From NCBI GenBank assembly GCA_022822625.1, contig JAJEAV010000077.1, forward strand, positions 1 through 41,214: DNA of 41,214 bases, read 5' to 3'. The stretch is from Gammaproteobacteria bacterium. GTDB lineage: Bacteria > Pseudomonadota > Gammaproteobacteria > Arenicellales > Poriferihabitantaceae. Every line of letters begins with the position of its first letter. Position 1 is the first letter of the stretch. Below, piece by piece: positions 1 to 8,584 of this stretch. The notes under the pieces were generated by a model, which saw only the letters and a list, made by a program, of their open reading frames with translations, was not told the DNA's origin and ran no database searches. The translations under genes and the position numbers were made by a program.

Positions 1-1251
1 ATGGCGATAGGCAAGATGCGCTCTCTTGTGTAAAACTGGATCATGCACACGAAAGATATCCACATTGTCAGACAAGGCCAGTGAAATTCCCAGTGTTTCA
101 ATATCCCTGTTCTGGACCTCACTACTGAATTCCTTCATGAACGACTTGCGGGAATGTCCAACTAGAAGCCGCAAGCCGCAATCGCGGATTTGCTGACACG
201 CACCAAGCAGCTCCAACGATTGCAATGAGTCCTTTCCAAACCCTATGCCGGGATCAATAATGATTCTGTCAAAATCTACATCCTGGCTTGACCAGTAATC
301 CATGCGTTCTTCAATCCATGTCTTGACCTGGGTAATGGCACTTTCACCCCTGTCAAGCTTCAGCCTGGGATTGACTGGCACAGATACGCTGTGCATGGCA
401 ATCACGTCACAGTGGTTTTCCCTGGCTATTGCACACATCTCTGAATTGCCCAAACCCCCTACATCATTGATATAGTCAATACCGAAGTCAACGGCCCTTT
501 CCATCGTCTGCCAATGATGGCTGTCAACCGATATACGAGGGGCTAACGGGTCTCCTTGCATCTTCTCTCGAAACAGTTGTAATGTCGGCCCCAATCGATG
601 CCATTCCTCTTCTGGGTCGACTGGATCCGCATTCGGGCGAGTCGATTCCGCTCCAAAATCGACAATCTGGACTCCCTGCCGGATAAGGTAATCAAGCGTT
701 GCCTCCAGTTTGCAGGAATCGGAAAGCTTGCCATCCCCTGAAAATGAATCCGGAGTCAAATTGACAATACCCATCCACAAGGGTTCGCAATTGACAATCT
801 GACTCATCTCGAAAATGCTGCTTTCCATTCCGGGCACAGTCATCTCGGGAACCAGATGTAGCAATGGCGTCAAAACAAAACCTCGTTTGGAAATGCCCGG
901 ATGAGGAATGCACAAGTCCGGATCCTGTATCTGCTCAAGGTTCCAAACCAGCAGGTCGATATCGATCGGTCGAGGCGACCACTTGGGGCCGGGGGTACGC
1001 CCCATTTCCGACTCAATCCTTTTTGCTACAGCGAGACCTTCTCCAGGGTGGAAGTCGCTCTTGCACTCGACCACACAGTTCAGGTATGGCCGTGTCCAAT
1101 CTGGCTCGGCATTCTCACCGAGCATGGCAGGAGTTTCGACCACAGGCGAGATTCGCAGGACATCAAACCCATTCTGATCCAGTTTGACGATCGCCCTTCT
1201 CAGATTATCACGTCTCTCGCCCTGATTGGATCCCAGACCCAGATAGATCAT
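1..1251 (-). CDS. folKP: Bifunctional HPPK-DHPS fusion, 3' end cut by window
   Basis: Folate synthesis: the N-terminal half pyrophosphorylates 6-hydroxymethyl-dihydropterin and the C-terminal half condenses it with p-aminobenzoate to dihydropteroate. I translated all 417 in-frame codons from the ATG at 1249-1251 to base 1 without a stop. HPPK features: GLGSNQGER (residues 5-13) and the RPIDIDLL signature (94-101). DHPS features: MGIVNLTPDSF (160-170), GAESTRP (200-206), DPGIGFGK (333-340), GHSRKSF (365-371) and RVHD (401-404), so only a short tail is missing. The linker between the halves is about 30 residues. The two activities are usually separate genes in bacteria; a comparable FolKP fusion is known in Francisella. 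The start lies 4 nt beyond the argE stop, so the two are probably co-transcribed. Confidence 0.93.
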   Translation of the reverse strand, partial: MIYLGLGSNQGERRDNLRRAIVKLDQNGFDVLRISPVVETPAMLGENAEPDWTRPYLNCVVECKSDFHPGEGLAVAKRIESEMGRTPGPKWSPRPIDIDLLVWNLEQIQDPDLCIPHPGISKRGFVLTPLLHLVPEMTVPGMESSIFEMSQIVNCEPLWMGIVNLTPDSFSGDGKLSDSCKLEATLDYLIRQGVQIVDFGAESTRPNADPVDPEEEWHRLGPTLQLFREKMQGDPLAPRISVDSHHWQTMERAVDFGIDYINDVGGLGNSEMCAIARENHCDVIAMHSVSVPVNPRLKLDRGESAITQVKTWIEERMDYWSSQDVDFDRIIIDPGIGFGKDSLQSLELLGACQQIRDCGLRLLVGHSRKSFMKEFSSEVQNRDIETLGISLALSDNVDIFRVHDPVLHKRAHLAYRH

Positions 1252-1255
1252 GAGC

Positions 1256-2416
1256 CTATCGTCCTAGTGTGTCGACCAGATCATCAAGAAACTGACCACC
1301 TTTTTCTATCTGTTCAAGATCGATGTATTCATCAGGCTTATGTGCCTGCTCAATACTGCCAGGACCACAAATTACTGTAGGTATCCCGAACTTCTGAAAA
1401 TGTCCTCCCTCAGTCCCGTAACTGACCTTGCCTGCCGGGGTTTCAATGCCCAGTATCCCCGATACCATCTTTATGACTGGGTCATCCTGGAAAGTATCCA
1501 TGCTGGGAAACTCGGCCAGACTCTGCCACTCGATGCCAGTTTGAGGGTCAATTGCCTGCATGCCTGGCTTGATTTCGGCCTCGGCATAAGCCTGTACCTC
1601 CTCAAACAACTCTTTCGGCTCTACATTGGGCAGGGCACGAACCTCAAAATCAAACTGGCAATGCGACGGTATGATATTGTTCACGGTGCCTCCATGAATT
1701 ACTCCGCAATGCAGCGAGGTATATGGAGGGTCAAAACCCTCGTCAAATGGACCATTTTCGATGATCCGTTGCTGGATCTGGTCAACTTTCGTGATGATTT
1801 TTGCAGCAGCCGTGACCGCATTTACCCCCTGATTGATCAGCGATGAGTGGGCAGATTTCCCATGCACATGGCAACGCTTGAAGAACATCCCCTTGTGTGC
1901 GCCAACCGGATGCAAACTCGTTGGTTCACCAACTATGCAGGCTCTGGGCTGTGGAGACTTTCGCTTTAGTTCATCAAGCAATTTGGGAACCCCCAGACAC
2001 CCTACTTCTTCGTCATAGGAAAAGGCAAAGTGAACAGGTATGGGCAAATCCGCTTCCAGAATACGCTCAATACGACTTAGACAAAGAGCAATGAAGCCCT
2101 TCATGTCCGCGACCCCTCTTCCATAAAGCATCGAATCGCGGACTTCTGTACGAAACGGATCACTCGACCAGTCCTGTCCATCAACCGGCACCACATCCGT
2201 ATGCCCGGACAACACAATACCTGGAGCAGTCGAATTGCCAAGCGTCGCAAACAAATTGGCTTTTTTACTGTCGTCGCTATGTGTTAATTCAAAAGGTATG
2301 CGATGCGGCTCCAAAAGAGCAATGACATACTCGATCAGTTGAAGATTCGAATTCCGGCTGGTGGTATCGAACGCCACCAGGTCCTGAAGTAAGGCGAGAG
2401 CAGATTTTTCTGTCAT
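1256..2416 (-). CDS. argE: Acetylornithine deacetylase (M20 peptidase family)
   Basis: Predicted to hydrolyse N-acetylornithine to ornithine in arginine synthesis. The protein has M20 metallopeptidase features: LSGHTDVVPVDG (first metal ligand and catalytic Asp), YGRGVADMKGF (second metal ligand), the DEEVG segment with the catalytic Glu, IVGEPTSL, and a C-terminal GPGSIEQAHKPDEY containing the last metal-binding His. The preferred start is the ATG at 2416 (protein begins MTEKSALALL); an in-frame ATG at 2464 adds 16 residues with no family similarity. The length of about 386 residues is normal. It is transcribed toward folKP and divergently from the MOSC gene. ArgE is favoured over DapE by the ArgE-like GTEGGHFQKFG segment, but the two families are close. 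Confidence 0.88.
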   Translation of the reverse strand: MTEKSALALLQDLVAFDTTSRNSNLQLIEYVIALLEPHRIPFELTHSDDSKKANLFATLGNSTAPGIVLSGHTDVVPVDGQDWSSDPFRTEVRDSMLYGRGVADMKGFIALCLSRIERILEADLPIPVHFAFSYDEEVGCLGVPKLLDELKRKSPQPRACIVGEPTSLHPVGAHKGMFFKRCHVHGKSAHSSLINQGVNAVTAAAKIITKVDQIQQRIIENGPFDEGFDPPYTSLHCGVIHGGTVNNIIPSHCQFDFEVRALPNVEPKELFEEVQAYAEAEIKPGMQAIDPQTGIEWQSLAEFPSMDTFQDDPVIKMVSGILGIETPAGKVSYGTEGGHFQKFGIPTVICGPGSIEQAHKPDEYIDLEQIEKGGQFLDDLVDTLGR

Positions 2417-2475
2417 AATGTATGTTCCATATATCCCTGCATTGATGCTATGCAGAAAGTGCAAAATAATTCGCT

Positions 2476-3279
2476 ATGATCATTCAGGAATTATACACCT
2501 ATCCCGTAAAGTCCTTGGCTGGTATACGGATTGATCATGCATGTCTATTGAATACCGGCTTCGAATTTGATCGTCGATGGATGGTGATCGATCCCAACGG
2601 GACCTTCATGACTCAACGATCATGTCCACAAATGTCGCTGGTACAGACCAGACTGGAGAATAACCAACTCGTTTTATCGACTTTCGGGATGGAGGATATC
2701 GCAGTACCCGGTCCAGATGAAACTGGTCACCGGACCCCCGTAGAAGTTTGGGGTGATAAGGTGAATGCCATAATTCACGAGGACCACGTCAACGCATGGC
2801 TTAGCGATGCACTGGGCAAAGAGTGCAAACTGGCCTATTTTCCCGCTTCGGAAACCCGGGCCTGCGACCCGCATGTCGCACACGAGGGAGACTCGACCCT
2901 ATTCGCCGATGGTTTTCCGCTGTTGTTGACAAATCAGGCTTCACTTGATGACCTTAACCGCCGCCTGAACCAACCGGTGGGAATGGAACGCTTCCGACCC
3001 AACATCGTTGTTGGGGGTCAGATCCCTTTTGAGGAAGACCACTGGAGGCAGATCGAAATCAACGGTATTACCTTGCGATTCGCTCAATGTTGTGCCCGAT
3101 GCTCTGTGCCAACCGTGAATCCCGGTACCGGGATAATGGAAGGACCCGAACCGATACGAACGCTTTCCGAATACCGGACAGGGTGTGATGGCGAGGTCTA
3201 CTTTGGAATCAACATGATTCCCGAATCTGACGGAATTATAGGCATTCGCAATGAAATCACTGTAATCAGCCAATCATGA
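2476..3279 (+). CDS. MOSC domain protein with N-terminal MOSC beta-barrel
   Basis: Likely a molybdenum-cofactor-binding protein of the YcbX/mARC type that reduces N-hydroxylated substrates. An N-terminal MOSC_N region (1-120; YPVKSLAGI, FDRRWMVID) precedes the MOSC domain. In the latter, FAQCCARCSVPTVNP contains the conserved Cys expected to ligate Mo and is followed by the usual TVNPGTG. At 267 residues it lacks the C-terminal 2Fe-2S ferredoxin domain found in E. coli YcbX, so it would need a separate electron donor. It diverges from argE with a very short intergenic region. The following DNA is decayed accessory sequence. Confidence 0.85.
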   Translation: MIIQELYTYPVKSLAGIRIDHACLLNTGFEFDRRWMVIDPNGTFMTQRSCPQMSLVQTRLENNQLVLSTFGMEDIAVPGPDETGHRTPVEVWGDKVNAIIHEDHVNAWLSDALGKECKLAYFPASETRACDPHVAHEGDSTLFADGFPLLLTNQASLDDLNRRLNQPVGMERFRPNIVVGGQIPFEEDHWRQIEINGITLRFAQCCARCSVPTVNPGTGIMEGPEPIRTLSEYRTGCDGEVYFGINMIPESDGIIGIRNEITVISQS

Positions 3280-3322
3280 GTCTTTCGAATGGGAATTATC
3301 TTCTTGTCGATGAGGAAGGGCG

Positions 3323-3419
3323 ATGCTGTTGCTTGGCGGTGACAAGAGCACGCAACAGCAAGAACATCGAGAAGGCCCACGATCTTGCAAATGAACTGAT
3401 GAAAGGAGGGGATCGATGA
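3323..3419 (+). pseudogene. Relic of RelE/HigB-family toxin, C-terminal fragment with frameshift
   Basis: One frame reads MLLLGGDKSTQQQ from 3323, matching the conserved C-terminal strand of PF05973-type toxins (LLLCGGDKSTQ). The continuation, NIEKAHDLANELMKGGDR, is in another frame and ends at the TGA at 3417-3419, so a frameshift lies near 3360. The N-terminal two thirds are absent because the MOSC gene ends just upstream. The stop overlaps the antitoxin ATG as ATGA, the normal arrangement for these pairs, which supports the assignment. It cannot encode a functional toxin. Confidence 0.7.
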
Positions 3420-3772
3420 CCAAGTCTGTGAAAGAAGATGTGCGTGCGTTAGCCAACACACGGCTGTGGGACCCCATGGAGTTTCTGGAGACCCCGGATG
3501 ATGTAATCGCCTATCTCGAAGCGGCTTTCGAGGACGGTAATCCGTGCGTGATTGCCGTTGCGATGGACGATGTCGCTCGTCGCCGGGGCATGACCTCCGT
3601 CGTAGCCAAGGCTGGACTCGGCAGGAAAAGCCTGTAAAAGGCGCCTTCGCGAGATGAAAATCCACGTTTCGCAACGGTACTCAACATTCTGTCAGCCATG
3701 GGTCTCCGGCTTTTTCCGCTGATGAAGGATCGTGAAGGGGTTGAACCGGACAGGGTTGACGAGGTTGATTGA
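3416..3772 (+). pseudogene. HigA-like addiction-module antidote, interrupted by in-frame TAA
   Basis: The ATG at 3416 follows a strong AGGAGG and opens a 73-residue frame (MTKSVKEDVRAL... to GLGRKSL) stopped by TAA at 3635-3637. The same frame then continues as KAPSRDENPRFATVLNIL... to TGA at 3770-3772. Homologues of this HTH family read SLYKALS..NPSF at that point, so the TAA sits where a Tyr codon (TAT/TAC) is expected. Without the stop the product would be 118 residues, the usual antidote length. The truncated product keeps only part of the helix-turn-helix. With the toxin also frameshifted, this is best read as a dead module. Readthrough is a less likely alternative. Confidence 0.75.
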
Positions 3773-3844
3773 TCCAGCGGATTCGCGTTGCCCGCACCGA
3801 CCTCTTCGTGCTGAGCGGAGAACGACTTCCGTCTTTAGCGCAAC

Positions 3845-4522
3845 GTGCGTCTGACTATCGATAACGGACGCCAGAGAGTGTCGGAGATACCGCTGACCAT
3901 GAACGGAGTGCAATTCCTCAAGCTGACCGGGGATGCGCGAGCGTTCAGACAGTCAGCTTGGCTTGTAGAGCAAGAGATACGCCGACTGGAAGTCAGGCAG
4001 GGAGATCTTTCGCCGGTTGGCGGTCCAACCGGGTGGCCTTCACACAGCGTGTGGGAATCGCTAAAGATGGTCAGTCATTTCAATCTTGCGGTCTCCCTTG
4101 AACTCAGATTGAAGTGTCTGCTGCATCTGGTCGGAGTCGTTCCGTACAAGGGCTTCGACGGACATTGTCTTGGCAAGCTGTATAGCCAATTCAGCGATAC
4201 TGAAGGACCCACCGTCGCGAAACTGGAAGAGTTGTTTCGGGAAGCAACGACAGACTTCCCGTTCGATCTGTTTGCATTCCTTAGCACCGACGATCCTAGA
4301 GTTCCTGCAAGGCCGGGGAACCGGGAGTTGGGCACCCTAACGGGCTTCTTCGCGTATATGGATGAAGATGTAGAACTGTGGAGGAAGAGGTACTCGTGGG
4401 AATAGGCAACCGGCAGGCAGTGGCAAGACTATCTCGATGACTTGAACGCATTTTTCGTGTTCCTCGACAAGACGGAAGACATGGCGATACAAATGGCTCG
4501 AGAGCAGGGCATTGTTCGCTAG
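3845..4522 (+). pseudogene. HEPN-like protein of unknown function, in-frame TAG near C-terminus
   Basis: A 186-residue frame opens at GTG 3845 (alternative ATG 3899) and ends in TAG at 4403-4405. The same frame continues with protein-like sequence (ATGRQWQDYLDDLNAFF..) to TAG at 4520-4522. The whole frame would be 225 codons, so the first TAG looks like a nonsense mutation removing about 39 residues. The central helical part (SLKMVSHFNLAVSLELRLK, then LLHLVGVVPYKG) resembles HEPN/AbiV-type helical proteins, but I could not find a clear RX4-6H motif, so function is not claimed. It could still be translated as the shorter form. It lies in a toxin-antitoxin island between two other TA loci. Confidence 0.55.
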
Positions 4523-4826
4523 CCATCTGACTGCTCTTTGATAGAGGAGGGCTTTTCTAGTCGGAAGTTTGACGAAAGATGACACTCCTTCGCATGGTGC
4601 CAGCGGGTCGTGGTGCAACCGGATTGGGCTGTCGTCGAGTTGGCTGTCGACCGCTTTGCGAACGCTATGGCCTCCCACAACCCGGAACCAACTCCACATC
4701 TTCATGCGTTCAGGCTCGCTTCCGAATTGAAAAACACTTCTTTAATATGCTCTTAAAAGCATACTAAGTATATTAATATGCTTTTAAGAGCATATTCTTT
4801 GCCTCAGGGCAATTTTCAGTAGTACA
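4523..4826. other. Intergenic stretch before hipBA; possible ORF relic
   Basis: No convincing intact gene. A frame on the + strand from about 4578 to the TAA near 4756 reads as protein-like sequence (for example WAVVELAVDRFANAM and HLHAFRLASELKN) but has no start codon and no recognised homologue, so it is probably decayed coding sequence. The right end holds the hipBA operators. Confidence 0.4.
4746..4794. promoter_or_regulatory. Twin palindromic operators upstream of hipBA
   Basis: Two 18-bp palindromes of form TATGC-N8-GCATA lie at 4746-4763 and 4777-4794, centres 31 bp apart (about three helical turns). They sit in a larger perfect inverted repeat with 20-nt arms at 4744-4763 and 4777-4796. 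The format equals the E. coli HipB operator TATCC-N8-GGATA with one base pair changed per half-site. The position, 30-80 bp before the antitoxin start, suits autoregulation by the HipB-like protein. Confidence 0.75.
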
Positions 4827-5198
4827 ATGAGGGGAATGCCGAACTGCTTGAACTGCATGACTGCCAAAAACATATTGACATCTACCCCTCCCTACCCTGT
4901 TGAGGATACTCTGAATCAGTTGGGGGTGAACCTGCGAATCGCAAGACTGAGAAGAAATCTGACAATTGAGGACGTTGCCGAGAAAATTGGTACCGGTCCG
5001 CGTTCGGTTTCCAATGCAGAGCAAGGCAGACCCTCCACTGGAATCGCAGTATACATTGCACTGTTATGGGTATACGACTTGCTTGAACCTTTTGGAAAAG
5101 TCGCAGACCCGACACTTGACATAGAGGGACAGTCACTGCCCCCCGGTCGCCAGAGAGCGCGTACCCGCTATGCAAAAAGAATGGATAACAACTTTTAG
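4827..5198 (+). CDS. hipB: HipB-like XRE-family antitoxin
   Basis: Predicted DNA-binding antitoxin that neutralises the HipA kinase and represses the operon. A helix-turn-helix of the XRE type spans about residues 30-85 (LGVNLRIARLRRNLTIEDVA then KIGTGPRSVSNAEQG). The start is uncertain: ATGs at 4827, 4836 and 4857 are in frame and none has a good Shine-Dalgarno sequence. The last gives a protein starting MTAKN. The stop is 9 nt before the hipA ATG, so the genes are coupled. The twin palindromes just upstream are its likely binding sites. Confidence 0.8.
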   Translation: MRGMPNCLNCMTAKNILTSTPPYPVEDTLNQLGVNLRIARLRRNLTIEDVAEKIGTGPRSVSNAEQGRPSTGIAVYIALLWVYDLLEPFGKVADPTLDIEGQSLPPGRQRARTRYAKRMDNNF

Positions 5199-5207
5199 TC
5201 TTGCTCA

Positions 5208-6467
5208 ATGAAACGCGAGTGCTACGTATATCTGGCACTACCCGGTGAGACCGGGTTCGTAACGGCCGGCAAGTTTGAACAAACCGTAGACCAAGACAGG
5301 ATTCCGGTGGGCAGATTCATCTATGCACAAAGCTATCTTGAACGCTCAAATGCTGTTGCCATTGATCCGATCGAACTCAAGCTGACACGACAGGTTTTCG
5401 AGACGAGACGGCTCGACGGAATTTTTGGGGCACTTCGTGATGCGAGCCCGGATTACTGGGGCCGACGGGTAATCGAAAAACATTCAGGCAGGAGCGATCT
5501 GGGTGAATTCGACTACCTGCTTTATTCGCCAGAAGAGCGGGCAGGTGCCTTGAGTTTCGGGCTGAATAAAGAACCTCCCATGCCAAGGCAAGTGCTTTCA
5601 TGCACCCTTCATTTAGCCGAACTGCAACAGATGGCCGATGCAGTCATTGCCGATTCAGAGCTGCCGGAAAGCAGCAATGCCGATCAGGTTAGAGAACTGC
5701 TACTTGCCGGCACGTCCATGGGTGGTGCACGCCCGAAAGCAGTCATTGAAGACGATAACAGCCTGTGGATTGCAAAATTCAACCATCCGAACGATCGTTG
5801 GAATCATGCACGTGTTGAACATTCCATGTTGAAACTTGCCCGTGAATGTGGCATTCAGACCGCGGAGAGCCGCATTGTGCAAGCGGGCAATCAGGATGTG
5901 CTTCTCGTCAAGCGCTTTGATCGTGCCAAGGTTGATACTGGCTATCGTCGAGCGCGCCTGTTGAGTGCCCTGACAATACTGCGTGCGGAAGAGTCCTATT
6001 CATCACGCCATAAGTGGTCCTACATCTTGCTGTCCGAAGAGTTGCGTCGAATCTCGTCAAAACCACTACAGGATGCCCAGGAATTGTTTCGACGCATGTG
6101 CTTCAACGCATTGATCTCGAATACGGATGATCATCCGAGAAATCACGCCATCATCGCAATGGATGCGAACTGGCACCTGTCTCCCGCCTACGACCTGGTT
6201 CCGTCAACACCGATTGGAATTCAACGGCGCGATCTTGCCCTGATTTGTGGCGATGCGGGCCGCTACGCAAATTTCAGGAACCTGTTGTCACAACACCAGC
6301 GATATCTACTGAAACGAGAAGGAGCAGAAACTGCGATCCATGACATGGAGCAAATCGTGCGTAATCGCTGGTACAGGATTGCGAGGAACGAAGGTGTGAC
6401 GGAAAAGGATTGCGAGCGAATTTCAGGGGCATTTTTGTATCCCGGATTTTGGCTGGACTCCAGTTAA
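5208..6467 (+). CDS. hipA: HipA-family serine/threonine kinase toxin
   Basis: In characterised HipA proteins the kinase phosphorylates glutamyl-tRNA synthetase and induces growth arrest and persistence. Visible features in the 419-residue protein: an N-terminal subdomain, the ATP-binding glycine loop TSMGGARPKA (169-178), the ATP-anchoring Lys in WIAKF (K190), the catalytic loop NTDDHPRNH (305-313) and the metal-binding Asp in AYDLVP (D329). All catalytic elements appear intact, in contrast to the decayed toxin relics upstream. Length is close to E. coli HipA (440). It is the distal gene of the hipBA operon. The target here is not predictable from sequence. Confidence 0.9.
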   Translation: MKRECYVYLALPGETGFVTAGKFEQTVDQDRIPVGRFIYAQSYLERSNAVAIDPIELKLTRQVFETRRLDGIFGALRDASPDYWGRRVIEKHSGRSDLGEFDYLLYSPEERAGALSFGLNKEPPMPRQVLSCTLHLAELQQMADAVIADSELPESSNADQVRELLLAGTSMGGARPKAVIEDDNSLWIAKFNHPNDRWNHARVEHSMLKLARECGIQTAESRIVQAGNQDVLLVKRFDRAKVDTGYRRARLLSALTILRAEESYSSRHKWSYILLSEELRRISSKPLQDAQELFRRMCFNALISNTDDHPRNHAIIAMDANWHLSPAYDLVPSTPIGIQRRDLALICGDAGRYANFRNLLSQHQRYLLKREGAETAIHDMEQIVRNRWYRIARNEGVTEKDCERISGAFLYPGFWLDSS

Positions 6468-6768
6468 GGCAAATTGAAAGCCAGTAACCTCAGGATTGAT
6501 GACTGCCTATCGACAGCCGATCTCAATAGCCTCTCACTCGTTGCTCCACTGTTATTCCCTGATCCATTGTTTTTGAGTTACACCGCAATACCAGGCATAT
6601 GTGCTTTCTGCCTGTCCTTCCATGGGGGATACTTGTGAATTCTGGCTCATTCCCAGCGACTGAATTGCCATGGATATCGATCACGAACAAATGATATCAG
6701 CATGGCGGATTATCGGTATATAATACCGCCTCGATCAACTTACCGAGAGCACTTGAACCGAAAATTTC
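6468..6768. other. Gene-free stretch between hipA and infA
   Basis: No ORF with coding character and no clear terminator or repeat was found in about 300 bases. The right end carries a candidate infA promoter. Confidence 0.5.
6719..6724 (+). promoter_or_regulatory. Candidate -10 element for infA
   Basis: A consensus TATAAT lies 45 bases before the infA ATG, inside the imperfect dyad GGCGG...CCGCC (6706-6729). No convincing -35 hexamer is seen 16-18 bases upstream. Confidence 0.4.
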
Positions 6769-6987
6769 ATGGCAAAAGAAGAAAGTATAGAAATGGAGGG
6801 CGTAATCGTTGAGGCCCTGCCCAATACCCAGTTTCGAGTCGAACTCGAAAACGGACACGAGATTATCGCGCACATCTCCGGCAAGATGCGCAAACACTAC
6901 ATACGCATTCTGCGAGGCGACAAGGTTACCGTACAACTCACTCCTTATGATTTGACGAAAGGACGAATTACCTTCCGCTCGCGCTAA
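6769..6987 (+). CDS. infA: Translation initiation factor IF-1
   Basis: Binds the A site of the 30S subunit during initiation. The 72-residue S1/OB-fold protein matches the family end to end: [19 protein letters not shown] at the start, the central [12 protein letters not shown] with the conserved basic residues, and [13 protein letters not shown] at the end. It is monocistronic. Its 3' end overlaps the convergent ftsX stop by 20 bases. Confidence 0.97.
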   Translation: MAKEESIEMEGVIVEALPNTQFRVELENGHEIIAHISGKMRKHYIRILRGDKVTVQLTPYDLTKGRITFRSR

Positions 6988-7915
6988 CCCTCAACTGGCG
7001 TATGTACACGGCTACGGTCAGCCCGGCAGCTAACCACCCTAAAACGCCTGAAACAACAATCACTCTTGCCCAGTACGTGAAGGCAAAAGGCTGAATCCTG
7101 AAATCGCTGCCATATAGACTGGCCAGTCGGTTGACCGGCTCCCCAAACACGCCCAGACAGATTACAACCAGAAACAGGGCAACCAGAGATCCGGCAATCC
7201 CGATAATCAGGCCATAGTACAAAAATGGTCTGGCGATAAACAGGGAAGTCGCCCCCAGCTGGTCAAGCAGTTGAACCTCTTCATTTCGACTCAGAACCAC
7301 TGTTCGTATCGTATTGCCAGCGATCAAAACCACACCCAACCCCATGACCGTACCGATCACAAAGGAAATACTCTGAAACAAAGAGGCTACCGCCTCAAAA
7401 CGTTCTCGCCAGATCCGGTCGTACGTAACACTGTCAACCAACGGAATTCTTTTCAGACGCTCAATGAGCAGTTTCGTATTCTCGACATCAATGTTTTCAA
7501 CCGTGCTGACCACAAGAATTTCAGGCAGGGGATTGTTCGGCAACCTGTCCAATATACCGGACAGGCCGGATTCCCGCCTGAATTCATCAAATGCCTGTTC
7601 TCGAGGGACATGTCGAACATCTTCGATCCTGGGCGAGACCAGTAGATCAAGCATCAGGTTACGTATCTCCTGATCGGAACCCGCCTGCTGGTCTCCGGCA
7701 TCCTCTGGCGGTGACAAGAACAGGACAATAGTATTGGCGTTCTGATATTTTTCAGCAACCCGGTTCATGGATTCAGTGAGCTTGTACAGGAGCAACGGCA
7801 TTGATATTGCAAAACCCAGAATCACGATGGTCAGACCGGAAGATAGCGGCGCTCTGGCAAATCGGGCAAGGGCATCTCCCATGGCGGTCCAATGCCTGTG
7901 GATCATGCTGTTCAC
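6968..7915 (-). CDS. ftsX: Cell division protein FtsX
   Basis: Inner-membrane partner of FtsE; the complex activates septal peptidoglycan hydrolysis. The 315-residue protein has a cytoplasmic N-terminus, a first membrane segment ([17 protein letters not shown]), a periplasmic loop, and three C-terminal membrane segments (around [31 protein letters not shown] and [19 protein letters not shown]). This is the expected FtsX topology. The start is GTG at 7913-7915, overlapping the ftsE stop by GTGA (an ATG four codons in is an alternative). It is the last gene of ftsY-ftsE-ftsX. Confidence 0.95.
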   Translation of the reverse strand: MNSMIHRHWTAMGDALARFARAPLSSGLTIVILGFAISMPLLLYKLTESMNRVAEKYQNANTIVLFLSPPEDAGDQQAGSDQEIRNLMLDLLVSPRIEDVRHVPREQAFDEFRRESGLSGILDRLPNNPLPEILVVSTVENIDVENTKLLIERLKRIPLVDSVTYDRIWRERFEAVASLFQSISFVIGTVMGLGVVLIAGNTIRTVVLSRNEEVQLLDQLGATSLFIARPFLYYGLIIGIAGSLVALFLVVICLGVFGEPVNRLASLYGSDFRIQPFAFTYWARVIVVSGVLGWLAAGLTVAVYIRQLRVSASGR

Positions 7916-8577
7916 AGGGGTTCATCCACGACCAGTTGTCCGCGATCCAGCATCAGGCATCCAGCCGCAGGATTATTGAGGTGCCGGTAATCGTGCGTGG
8001 CAATCACAACGGTAGTTTCATGTTCCTGAAGCCGGAAAAAAATCCTCATCACTTCATCTGCCAGATCAGGATCAAGATTGCCAGTCGGTTCATCAGCAAG
8101 AATCAAGTCAGGTCGACCAACCATTGCACGGGCAATTCCGACCCGTTGTTGTTCGCCGACCGACAGCATGTCCGGATACGATTCTGCCAGGTGCTTCAAG
8201 CTTACAAGATCCAGGGCGGCCCGAACTCGACTTCGGCATTTGTGTTCCGGCATGCCGGCCACGACCAACGGCAAGGCAACATTGCGCTCGACAGTTCGAT
8301 CAGCCAGCAGTCTGTGTTCCTGAAATACAAACCCAACGTTTCGCCGATACCTTGAAACACCTCTTCCCCACAATTCCGCAAGATCCTGGTTGTCCACAAA
8401 CACCTGACCACTGGTCGCAATCTCATTTAGCGCAATAAGCCTGAGCATGGTGGTCTTGCCTGCCCCGGAATGTCCAGTGATGAAGGTGATCGACCCCTCC
8501 GGTATGTACAACGAAAGGTTCTTTAGCGCCAGCATTCCGTTGCGATATTTTTTGCTGACATTGCGGAAAATGATCAT
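7912..8577 (-). CDS. ftsE: Cell division ATP-binding protein FtsE
   Basis: ABC-type ATPase acting with FtsX at the septum. The start is the ATG at 8577 ([11 protein letters not shown]); the longer open frame to 8658 overlaps ftsY and has no family similarity. In the 221-residue product: Walker [10 protein letters not shown] (35-43), signature LSVGEQQR (138-145), Walker B LILADEP (158-164) and switch His in ATHD (H195). The canonical signature is LSGGEQQR; the Gly-to-Val change at the third position is unusual but sits in an otherwise standard protein. It is coupled to ftsX, and 7 nt follow the ftsY stop. Confidence 0.95.
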   Translation of the reverse strand: MIIFRNVSKKYRNGMLALKNLSLYIPEGSITFITGHSGAGKTTMLRLIALNEIATSGQVFVDNQDLAELWGRGVSRYRRNVGFVFQEHRLLADRTVERNVALPLVVAGMPEHKCRSRVRAALDLVSLKHLAESYPDMLSVGEQQRVGIARAMVGRPDLILADEPTGNLDPDLADEVMRIFFRLQEHETTVVIATHDYRHLNNPAAGCLMLDRGQLVVDEPL

Positions 8578-8584
8578 GGCAGGA

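Noticed and set aside
864..2094. Plus-strand ORFs opposite folKP and argE
   Set aside because: They are antisense shadows of well-supported minus-strand genes and show no family motifs.
3416..4522. Genetic recoding (stop codons read as amino acids)
   Set aside because: The two interruptions use different stops (TAA and TAG), both lie in a decaying TA island, and all housekeeping genes in the window end at ordinary stops without in-frame extensions.
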